From Bacteroidales bacterium (GTDB lineage: Bacteria > Bacteroidota > Bacteroidia > Bacteroidales > UBA4181): a stretch of 12,309 nucleotides of DNA. The notes under the pieces are model-generated. The model saw only the letters and a list, made by a program, of their open reading frames with translations, was not told the DNA's origin and did no database searches. The stretch lies in contig JAISDP010000029.1 of the NCBI GenBank assembly GCA_031264715.1, forward strand, positions 1 through 12,309. Direction: 5' to 3'. Shown one piece after another: positions 5,959 through 12,309 of the stretch. Numbering within the stretch: the first letter of the stretch is position 1; the number at the start of each line of letters is the position of its first letter. A program made the translations under genes and the position numbers.

Positions 5959-6747
5959 ATGGTAGATACGCACGCCCACTTATATGACGAACAGTTCGAC
6001 GGCGACCGCGATGCCGTGATTGCCCGGGCTGTTTCCTGCGGCGTTGGGCGCATGTTGCTCCCTAACATTGACGCGCAAACGGTACAGCCCATGCTGGATA
6101 CATGCCGGCAATATCCCGGTCGCTGCTTCCCGATGCTGGGACTCCACCCGACCTCGGTCGATAAGGATTTCGAGCAGCAACTGGAGGTGATCGGGGCATA
6201 CCTGGATCATACAAAAGTGGTAGCCATCGGCGAAATCGGCGTGGATCTGCATTGGGACAAGCAATATATCGGCCAGCAACTGGAAGCCTTCCGCATACAA
6301 ATTGGCTGGGCAAAAAAATACAGGCTGCCGCTTTCCATCCATTGTCGCAAATCGTACAACGAGGTAATGGCCGTGCTCAAAAAGGAACAGGACGGTTCGC
6401 TGACCGGCGTTTTCCACTGTTTCCCCGGCAACGTGCGCCAGGCCGAAGAAGTGATTCAACTTGGGTTCATGCTGGGTATCGGAGGCGTCGTAACCTGGAA
6501 AAATACCGAAATGGCAACCGTAGTGCAACTTATAGATATGAAACACATCCTTACCGAAACGGATGCCCCGTATCTCTCGCCGATACCTTTCCGCGGGAAA
6601 CGAAATGAAAGCGCCTGTGTATATAATATAGTACAGAAAATAGCCGCACTCAAATCAATGTCTGCCAATGAAGCAGCAAGCATCACTGATGCCAATGCCG
6701 AACGGATTTTTCCCGGAATAGCGAAATACCCTGACAGTGGTCGATAG
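5959..6747 (+). CDS. tatD: TatD family metal-dependent hydrolase/deoxyribonuclease
   Basis: TatD proteins are TIM-barrel, divalent-metal-dependent nucleases; E. coli TatD has 3'-5' exonuclease activity linked to DNA repair. The 262-residue product carries the full ligand set: H5 and H7 in DTHAH, E92 in IGEIGVDL, H128 in SIHCR, H153 in FHCFPG and D202 in ETDAPYL. The body ends as expected near NAERIF (246-251). The last residues, KYPDSGR, are encoded across an ACCCTGACAGTGGT repeat (6728-6741), so the native C-terminus appears replaced or extended by the repeat. ATG 5959 follows the kinase stop by one base, so translation is probably coupled. It converges on recN. The assignment to the TatD family is secure; the exact paralogue (tatD, ycfH or yjjV type) is not. 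Confidence 0.93.
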   Translation: MVDTHAHLYDEQFDGDRDAVIARAVSCGVGRMLLPNIDAQTVQPMLDTCRQYPGRCFPMLGLHPTSVDKDFEQQLEVIGAYLDHTKVVAIGEIGVDLHWDKQYIGQQLEAFRIQIGWAKKYRLPLSIHCRKSYNEVMAVLKKEQDGSLTGVFHCFPGNVRQAEEVIQLGFMLGIGGVVTWKNTEMATVVQLIDMKHILTETDAPYLSPIPFRGKRNESACVYNIVQKIAALKSMSANEAASITDANAERIFPGIAKYPDSGR

Positions 6748-6837
6748 ACCCTGTCAGAGGTGTCAAATCCCGAACCCGAAGGCGACAGTCCGGATATGTT
6801 TACCACCACTGTCAGGGTCAGAGACCGCTGACAGGGT
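6728..6837. repeat. Four-copy inverted array of ACCCTGWCAGNGGT
   Basis: Two plus-strand copies (6728-6741 and 6748-6761, 20 bp apart) face two minus-strand copies (6805-6818 and 6824-6837, 19 bp apart). The outer-left and inner-right copies are perfect 14-bp inverted complements; 6748-6757 and 6828-6837 are perfect 10-bp complements. The pairs interleave, so the array cannot form one simple nested hairpin with those pairs, though 6748-6757 with 6809-6818, and 6728-6737 with 6828-6837, would nest with one mismatch each. It spans the end of tatD, including its stop, and lies between convergent genes, a usual site for REP-type elements and bidirectional transcription stops. No T-run marks a canonical terminator. 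Confidence 0.85.
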
Positions 6838-6875
6838 AAGGGACAGGGCACCAAAAACTAAATCCACAGTTGATC

Positions 6876-8534
6876 TCAGGCTTTTCCCAGCAAATGTCGT
6901 GCGTTTGCCATTGCCGCTTCGGTCACTTTTTCGCCGCTGAGCATCCCGGCAATTTCCAAGATGCGTTCATTGTCTGTTAATTCGCGAACTCCGGTACGGG
7001 TTATGGCGCCGTGGTCTTCCTTGTATACCTTGTAGTGATGCCTGCCCTTAGCGGCTACCTGCGGCAGGTGGGTAATATTGATGATCTGGGCAAAATTCGC
7101 CATCCGTTCGAGGATACTCCCCATCTTTCCGGCTATTTCACCTGATACGCCCGTATCGATCTCGTCGAAAATCAATGTCGGCAGGGCGATCTTCTCCGCA
7201 ATGGCAGCCTTGATGCTGAGCATCAGCCGCGATATTTCGCCGCCCGATGCCACCTTGCCCAGTTCCTGGAGGTTTTGCTGGCGGTTGGCCGAAAACAGGA
7301 AACATACGGTATCCGTGCCTGTGGGCGTAAATTGTCCGGCTGGCGACAATTCCACCTTAAAGATGGCATTGGGGATGCCTAATTGCACAAGCAGCGCAAG
7401 AATACGCTCCTCAATGTCAGGGATCGCCTGTTGCCGTTTGCCGGAAATGGCTGCGGCCATGTTTTCGAGCTGCTCGAGGTTTTGGGCAATGACTGCCTGC
7501 ACCTGCCCGATACGCGTATCATAATCGTTGATCTCGCGTATTTTGGCATCCAGTTCGTCGCGGATGGTCATTAATTCCTTTACGGATGATACCCGATGTT
7601 TTTGCTGCAATGAGTACAACAGGTCGAGTCGAGCGCCCACCTCTCCCAGTCGATCGGGATTATGTTCCATCGTTTCGGCAATGCGGTCGGTTTCAGCGGC
7701 AATATCGCGCAATTCAATCAACGACGATTCAACGCGTTGCTTGAAATTTTCCGCCGGATGGTATATGCCTTGAAGTTTCGACAGCGTGGAAAGAGCTGAT
7801 TTAAGCATCTGCGCCACCGATAGCTCATCGGCATCCAACAGTGCGTTTACCTGCGCCAGCCCGGTTTTGATTTCCCCGGCATGTGTGAGCGTGTCTAATT
7901 CCTCCTCCAATGCTTCCTGCTCACCGTCCTGTAGCTTGGCGGCTTCCAGTTCGTCATGCCTGAACCGGTGGTAATCCAGTTCGGCGCGTTGCTGCCCGGC
8001 CGCTGCCTGCAGTTCTTCCAGCTCCGCCTGAAACTTGCGGTAGCGGGCATAAGCGCGTACATGCATGGCGACCTTATCGGTCTGCTGCGCATAGGCGTCA
8101 AGAATCTCCAGCTGGAAAGCCGGCGATTGCAGGTAGATATTCTGGTGTTGCGAATGAATGTCGACCAGCTGAGCGCCCAATTCTTTCAGAATAGAAAGGT
8201 TGACGGGCGAATCGTTAATAAAAGCGCGCGATTTGCCGTCGGCAGCTATTTCGCGCCTGATCACTGTTTCGGGTTCATATTCCAGTTCGCGCGTCACAAA
8301 ATAATCCTTCCAGACAGCCGTATGCAGGTCAAATATACCCTCCACGATGCATTTTTTCGAGGTGTCGAGTAAAGCGCCGCTATCGGCGCGTTGTCCGGTA
8401 AGCAAGCCAAGAGCGCCCAGCAGGATAGATTTCCCGGCGCCGGTCTCGCCCGTAATGATGGATAAGTCCTTATGGAAGTCAATCTCCAATTCCTGGATCA
8501 GGACATAATTGCGTATGGAAAGATGCGTGAACAA
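6876..8534 (-). CDS. recN: DNA repair protein RecN
   Basis: RecN is an SMC-like ATPase that acts at DNA double-strand breaks and tethers DNA ends during recombinational repair. From the chosen start the protein has 552 residues, close to the usual length. It opens with FTHLSIRNYVLIQELEIDF, then Walker A GETGAGKS at 29-36, a long central coiled coil (about 150-360), the ABC signature VASGGEISRL at 428-437 and Walker B LIFDEIDTG at 454-462. The frame is open back to a TTG at 8618 inside prfB, but those 28 codons are encoded mainly by a 7-bp repeat tract and do not fit the family, so TTG 8534 is preferred. No ATG is available and no Shine-Dalgarno is visible. It is co-directional with prfB (70 bp gap) and probably in the same transcript. 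No SOS box was recognised in the gap. Confidence 0.96.
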   Translation of the reverse strand: MFTHLSIRNYVLIQELEIDFHKDLSIITGETGAGKSILLGALGLLTGQRADSGALLDTSKKCIVEGIFDLHTAVWKDYFVTRELEYEPETVIRREIAADGKSRAFINDSPVNLSILKELGAQLVDIHSQHQNIYLQSPAFQLEILDAYAQQTDKVAMHVRAYARYRKFQAELEELQAAAGQQRAELDYHRFRHDELEAAKLQDGEQEALEEELDTLTHAGEIKTGLAQVNALLDADELSVAQMLKSALSTLSKLQGIYHPAENFKQRVESSLIELRDIAAETDRIAETMEHNPDRLGEVGARLDLLYSLQQKHRVSSVKELMTIRDELDAKIREINDYDTRIGQVQAVIAQNLEQLENMAAAISGKRQQAIPDIEERILALLVQLGIPNAIFKVELSPAGQFTPTGTDTVCFLFSANRQQNLQELGKVASGGEISRLMLSIKAAIAEKIALPTLIFDEIDTGVSGEIAGKMGSILERMANFAQIINITHLPQVAAKGRHHYKVYKEDHGAITRTGVRELTDNERILEIAGMLSGEKVTEAAMANARHLLGKA

Positions 8535-8535
8535 T

Positions 8536-8581
8536 GAATTAAGAATGAAAAATGAAGAATGAAGAATTGAGGTTAAGAATG
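8536..8581. repeat. Degenerate GAATGAA heptamer tract between prfB and recN
   Basis: Read on the plus strand, five units follow one another: GAATTAA, GAATGAA, AAATGAA, GAATGAA, GAATTGA, then GGTTAAGAATG. The tract fills most of the gap between the prfB stop and the recN start and ends two bases before the recN TTG codon. Similar short A/T-rich heptamer strings are common between genes in some Bacteroidota, as far as I recall. It has probably displaced the original recN leader. Slippage could change the spacing from prfB to recN. Confidence 0.65.
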
Positions 8582-8604
8582 TTTGATACGCGCCATTTCG
8601 TGTT

Positions 8605-9715
8605 CTATTGATCGCCAAATTCCATCAGGTAGGCCTTTACGAAGTCTTCAAGGTCGCCGTCCATCACTCTCTGTACGTCGGATACCTGGTAATTGGTGCG
8701 GTGGTCTTTCACGCGCCGGTCGTCAAATACGTAACTCCTGATCTGTGAGCCCCATTCGATTTTCTTTTTCCGACCTTCGATCTCAGCTTGCTTCTCACGC
8801 TTTTTCTGCAACTCCATTTCGTAAAGCTGCGACTTGAGAATCCGCATGGCGTTTTCCTTGTTGCCCAACTGCGAACGACTCTCGGTATTTTCGATGGCGA
8901 TCTCTTTGATCTCTCCGGTTTTCTCGTCCCTGTACTTATACCGCAAACGTACACCCGTCTCTACCTTGTTGACGTTCTGTCCGCCGGCGCCGCTTGAACG
9001 GAAGGTTTCCCAGGTAACGTCGGTCGGGCTTACTTCTATTTCGATGGTGTCATCCACTAACGGCGCGATGAATACGGATGCGAACGAAGTCATGCGCTTG
9101 CCCTGCGCATTGTACGGTGATACGCGTACCAACCGGTGCACGCCTGTTTCGCTTTTCAGGAAACCGTAAGCATAGTTGCCTTCCACCTCTATGGTTACGG
9201 TTTTGATGCCGGCTTCGTCGCCTTTCTGGAAGTCCATTTCGCGGACTTTAAACCCGCTGCGTTCGCAGTAACGGATGTACATCCGCATGAGCATTTCGGC
9301 CCAATCCTGGCTTTCGGTGCCGCCTGCTCCCGAATTGATCTTCAGGACGGCGCTCATGTGGTCTTCCTCGGCGCGGAGCATGTTCTTGAATTCCAGCTTC
9401 TCAATGCTTTGCAATGCTGAGCCGTATTGTGCCTGAATGTCATCCTCGGATGCTTCCCCTTCACGGAAAAAATCATACAGTACAGTCACGTCATCCACTT
9501 CCTGCTTCACATTGCGGTAAGCGGTCAACCAATCCTTGAGCGCCGATACTTTACGCAATTGCTGTTCCGCTTCCCTGGGATTGTCCCAAAAACCGGGAAC
9601 TTGCGTCTTTTCCTCTTCTTCCTCTATCTCAATCTCTTTGCGTTCGACGTCAAAGATACCTCCTCAGCGCATCCTCGCGCTCCTGCAGTTCTTTTACCTG
9701 CTCTGTTGTGATCAT
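8605..9715 (-). CDS. prfB: Peptide chain release factor 2 (programmed +1 frameshift)
   Basis: RF2 recognises UAA and UGA in the ribosomal A site and triggers release of the peptide. Translation starts at ATG 9715 and reads 21 codons (MITTEQVKELQEREDALRRY, then L) to an in-frame TGA at 9652-9650. A +1 shift on CTT skips T9652 and continues GAC GTC GAA, giving 369 residues, the normal RF2 length. The catalytic GGQ is at 244-246 in SSGAGGQNVNK. The codon-recognition tripeptide is SPY (199-201) in VRVSPYNAQGKR, where E. coli has SPF; I recall SPY as usual in Bacteroidales RF2. An INSGAGGTESQDWAEM block precedes it. The downstream frame alone has no proper start (the first TTG, 9558, lies mid-domain). 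recN follows 70 bp downstream on the same strand. A promoter-like box lies about 100 bp upstream. Confidence 0.97.
9649..9664 (-). promoter_or_regulatory. RF2 autoregulatory +1 frameshift site
   Basis: On the coding strand the site reads AGGAGGTATCTTTGAC. The internal Shine-Dalgarno AGGAGG (9664-9659) is three bases before the CTT slip codon (9655-9653), which is followed by the TGA stop (9652-9650) and C9649. Spacing and the CTT-TGA-C context are the same as in the well-studied E. coli prfB site. When RF2 is scarce, slow termination at TGA lets the ribosome slip +1 and make full-length RF2; this mechanism is established for the family and inferred here from sequence. Confidence 0.97.
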
Positions 9716-9747
9716 AATATTTATTTTTGACTTTTGATGAATGGAAC

Positions 9748-9780
9748 ACGGATGATACGGACTAATCAGCGATCATCCGT
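9748..9780. repeat. 9-bp dyad in the prfB leader
   Basis: ACGGATGAT (9748-9756) and ATCATCCGT (9772-9780) are perfect inverted complements with a 15-bp spacer. The dyad would lie in the prfB 5' leader if the -7 box at 9822-9815 is used. It could form an RNA stem, bind a dimeric regulator or be a dispersed repeat fragment; sequence alone does not decide. Confidence 0.55.
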
Positions 9781-9814
9781 TCAATCAGTGCTTTCCATGT
9801 TTTATTTGTTGCGG

Positions 9815-9822
9815 CAAAGGTA
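9815..9822 (-). promoter_or_regulatory. Candidate -7 box for prfB-recN
   Basis: On the minus strand TACCTTTG matches TAnnTTTG and is followed by C, as is common in this phylum. A clear -33 TTTG is not seen at the expected 19-21 bp; an ATTGC lies closer. Transcription would begin near 9808, giving a prfB leader of about 90 nt that contains the dyad at 9748-9780. Confidence 0.5.
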
Positions 9823-9878
9823 GTAAATTTTTTAGCAATTAGCCGACCGCTTTCTTTTCGCTTGCTTACATTTTTTGT

Positions 9879-9886
9879 TATTTTTG
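9879..9886 (+). promoter_or_regulatory. Candidate -7 box for the second hybrid kinase gene
   Basis: TATTTTTG fits TAnnTTTG and is 32 bp before the ATG at 9919. The -33 region near 9855-9859 is T-rich (CTTTTC) without an exact TTTG. A weak GAAAGG at 9903-9908 precedes the start codon. The box is divergent from the prfB promoter about 60 bp away. Confidence 0.45.
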
Positions 9887-9918
9887 ACTCAAAAATTAAA
9901 TAGAAAGGTCTCATCATC

Positions 9919-12309
9919 ATGAAAATTGAAACAGGCATCCGGCTAAAGGCGATACTCATATACATGGTTGTTGCAGCAATTTGCGGGATCATGGTTATTT
10001 ATATCTACAATCTGAGGCAGGACATCGACATCCAGCGTGAGCACATCGAGCAATACCACCATGCCCTGGCCTTGACCAACGAATTTGTGTTTGCCGTGAA
10101 CCAGGCACAAGTCGAGGCCAACCCTTATGTTACCTCTACAAACAGGAGACATTGGGGGTCATACCGGGAAGTGGCGCTACTGTCCGATTCACTCAGAATC
10201 ATCTCCGAACAGGACAGCATCCTGAACAAGATCGGCACACTTTTGTTGAAAAAAAGTATTGTTGTTGCCGGACTACAGAGCATGTTCGATAACCATGCAC
10301 CTGTCGATTCCATTGGAAAACGGTTGAAAAGCATTGGCTCTGCCTTACTGAAAGACAGTTTATTGGTGACTACTATTGTGAATGATACGATAGTACACCG
10401 TTTGCCGAAAAAGGGTTTCTGGGAAAGGGTTGGTGAAGTGTTTTCGCCCGGCAGCAAACCGGACTCCATCGTAAAGGTTACAACCCACAAAACCGATACG
10501 GTGAAACTGCCCAATATCAAAGAGGATATACTGTCGGGCATGAATATCATTGCGGAAGAGGCAAGTAAAAGCTATGCCGAACAGCTTTCGGCCATCGAGA
10601 TGCAAGTAACCCGTTTGATCATCATCGACCAGGAAATATCGTCGCAAATCACCGGCCTGCTCCATCAATTGTCGTTACGTACGGTAAATGCGACCCTTAT
10701 CGAAGCGCGGAAAAGCGCGGAACTCATCCGCAACAGCTTCACCACCGCCATTGTAGTGGGAAGTATTTCACTGGCGCTCATACTGATTTTTATTTTGATG
10801 ATCATCAGCGATGTGAACAAGGGCAAGGCGGCGCGTAAAGCGCTGGAGGAAGCCAATGCCCGTACGCGGCAAATCATGGAGAGCCGGCATCAATTGCTGC
10901 TGTCAGTATCGCACGACATCAAAACACCGCTCAATTCGATACTCGGTTACCTCGAACTGTGGCGTGGCGAAACTTCCATACCGCAGGAACCGCTACAGTC
11001 GATGCAAAACTCGGGTAAGCATATCATGGCGCTGCTCGAAAACCTGCTTGGGTTTTCGAGCCTCGAGCAAGGCACATTAACCCCCGCCAGCAGCGACTTC
11101 AACCTTGGGCAGTTATGCACCGAAACGGCCGGCATGTTCGAACCGCTTGCCCGGCAAAAGAATCTCGCTTTCGACTGCCGTTTCGATATCGACAAAGGCC
11201 TGGATATTCATTCGGACGCGTTGAAAATTAAACAAATCATCATTAACCTGCTTTCCAATTCGATCAAATATGCGTCAAAAGGCAACGTTACATTCATCAT
11301 GGCCTATGATGGCGAAAAGATATGTTTCAGCATCAGCGATACCGGCGCCGGGATACCTGCCGACCAGATGGATGCGCTTTTCAAGCCGTTTGTGCGGGTG
11401 GATGCCAATAAAGCGCTCGCGCCCGGTAGCGGGCTGGGAATGTACGTGGTAAAGGGCTTGGTGGAACTGTTGCATGGGACGATTGATGTGACGTCCACTG
11501 TGGGCGAGGGTACCCGTACCGAAGTAATGATCCCGGCAAGGGCTGCCGCTGCAAAAACAACGAAGGAGCACGCCAAAAGGATTTTACTGGTGGATGATGA
11601 TCCCGCACTGCTGGTAATGCTCACAAGTATGTTGGCGAAGCTGGGACATACAGTAGACAGGTACGATCGTCCGGCCGACTTCAACCCGTTATGCGGGGAA
11701 TATGATATGGTGATCACCGACATGGAGATGGGAGATGTGTCAGGAACCGATATACTCAGAAAAATCCGCGATAACGGTGTAGAAATCACCGTGGTAATGA
11801 TGACCGGACGGGACGGTTACAGCGAAGCAATAGCTCATGAAGCCGGATTTGACGCATACCTGCACAAACCGGTTACGATGCATGATTTAGAGCGATTAAC
11901 CGGCGCTGTTACTTCCAAATTTGCGGCCGACCCGGGAGAAGCGCCGGCAGCAAGTGGATTCGCATTGCTCGAGGAGATGTTCGATGGCGACCGCCAAGCC
12001 ATTGCCGAAGTGCTCGAAGTATTCGTAAATACCACTACCGACAACATACAGACGCTCCGGCAAGCAGTTGCCAATAACGATTTCAACCAAGTGCAGTCGC
12101 TTTGTCACAAGATGCTGCCAATGTTCATGCAAGTGGACGCTCCCGCCGAGTGTGTCGAATTCCTTCAGCAGATGGATGCCGCCCGTAACGATACGTCCGA
12201 CCAACATCCGTACTGGCGCGGAAAGACTTCGGATTTTACCGTCCTTGCCGGAAAATTGATGGAGCAGATATGGAAGGAATACCTACCCGGACACCTTAGC
12301 CCTGAAAGG
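9919..12309 (+). CDS. Hybrid sensor histidine kinase with receiver and HPt domains (3' end outside window)
   Basis: The frame runs from ATG 9919 to the window edge without a stop (797 codons seen). It encodes an unorthodox membrane sensor kinase. Domains in order: TM1 (about 10-31), a mostly helical extracytoplasmic region (about 32-273), TM2 (about 275-298), HisKA with H332 in SVSHDIKTPLN, HATPase with N447 in LLSNSIKYA, D474 in DTGAGI and GLG at 505-507, a receiver opening ILLVDDDP with acceptor D601 in ITDMEMGD and K in LHKPV, and an HPt domain with H730 in CHKMLPMF. The full His-Asp-His relay is thus present, as in BarA- or TorS-type kinases; a separate response regulator would be the final acceptor and is not in this window. 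The extracytoplasmic domain matches no family I recognise. HPt is nearly complete, so little of the protein is likely missing. Divergent from prfB; own promoter likely. Confidence 0.93.
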   Translation, partial: MKIETGIRLKAILIYMVVAAICGIMVIYIYNLRQDIDIQREHIEQYHHALALTNEFVFAVNQAQVEANPYVTSTNRRHWGSYREVALLSDSLRIISEQDSILNKIGTLLLKKSIVVAGLQSMFDNHAPVDSIGKRLKSIGSALLKDSLLVTTIVNDTIVHRLPKKGFWERVGEVFSPGSKPDSIVKVTTHKTDTVKLPNIKEDILSGMNIIAEEASKSYAEQLSAIEMQVTRLIIIDQEISSQITGLLHQLSLRTVNATLIEARKSAELIRNSFTTAIVVGSISLALILIFILMIISDVNKGKAARKALEEANARTRQIMESRHQLLLSVSHDIKTPLNSILGYLELWRGETSIPQEPLQSMQNSGKHIMALLENLLGFSSLEQGTLTPASSDFNLGQLCTETAGMFEPLARQKNLAFDCRFDIDKGLDIHSDALKIKQIIINLLSNSIKYASKGNVTFIMAYDGEKICFSISDTGAGIPADQMDALFKPFVRVDANKALAPGSGLGMYVVKGLVELLHGTIDVTSTVGEGTRTEVMIPARAAAAKTTKEHAKRILLVDDDPALLVMLTSMLAKLGHTVDRYDRPADFNPLCGEYDMVITDMEMGDVSGTDILRKIRDNGVEITVVMMTGRDGYSEAIAHEAGFDAYLHKPVTMHDLERLTGAVTSKFAADPGEAPAASGFALLEEMFDGDRQAIAEVLEVFVNTTTDNIQTLRQAVANNDFNQVQSLCHKMLPMFMQVDAPAECVEFLQQMDAARNDTSDQHPYWRGKTSDFTVLAGKLMEQIWKEYLPGHLSPER

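Noticed and set aside
8535..8618. 28-codon N-terminal extension of RecN from TTG 8618
   Set aside because: It would overlap prfB and be translated from the heptamer tract; RecN normally begins a few residues before LSIRNYVLI.
8623..8640. SOS/LexA box before recN
   Set aside because: No CTGT-N8-ACAG-like or other dyad was seen in the prfB-recN gap; Bacteroidota often lack a canonical LexA system.
9558..9715. prfB as a frameshifted pseudogene
   Set aside because: The frame change sits exactly at the conserved RF2 programmed frameshift signal, and both parts give a normal-length protein.

Overview
The window looks like chromosomal DNA from a member of the Bacteroidota, most probably order Bacteroidales. 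The evidence is: promoter -7 boxes of the form TAnnTTTG; weak or absent Shine-Dalgarno sequences with AT-rich leaders; a DUF6261-type protein (a family I know only from this phylum); an RF2 with SPY in place of SPF in the codon-recognition loop followed by NAQGKRMTSFASV; and hybrid sensor kinases of the type common in this group. I cannot name the genus.

Layout. Positions 1-1480 hold no convincing gene. They contain an AT-rich stretch, a cluster of REP-like palindromes (395-1030), a 320-bp element with 27-bp imperfect terminal inverted repeats (618-937) flanked by two copies of a 36-bp hairpin repeat, and an array of eight 41-bp tandem repeats, each with a 13-bp dyad (1047-1374). Immediately downstream is a plus-strand gene run: DUF6261 protein (1481-2221), rsgA (2243-3160), a membrane-bound hybrid histidine-kinase-like protein that lacks the phospho-acceptor histidine (3189-5957), and tatD (5959-6747). 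Gaps are 21, 28 and 1 bp, so this is probably one operon. It converges on a minus-strand pair, prfB (start 9715, end 8605, with a programmed +1 frameshift) and recN (start 8534, end 6876). The convergence zone carries four copies of a 14-bp motif, two on each strand, and the first copy encodes the last residues of TatD. After a 203-bp divergent intergenic region, a second hybrid sensor kinase (9919 to the window edge, no stop reached) has an intact His-Asp-His phosphorelay.

Working together. RsgA (30S subunit maturation), RF2 (termination) and RecN (double-strand-break repair) are core housekeeping proteins, and TatD is a conserved metal-dependent nuclease. The two hybrid kinases, about 4 kb apart, form an interesting contrast: one is catalytically degenerate at the His box but keeps a good C-terminal receiver, the other has every phosphorelay residue. 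The most unusual part is the left end, where a palindromic tandem array with compensatory base changes sits directly in front of a gene of unknown function, next to several other structured repeats. One short motif, CCCTGWCAG, recurs from the left-end palindrome cluster to the tatD/recN junction, which suggests a dispersed REP-like family in this genome. No CRISPR array, tRNA, rRNA or intact transposase gene is visible.
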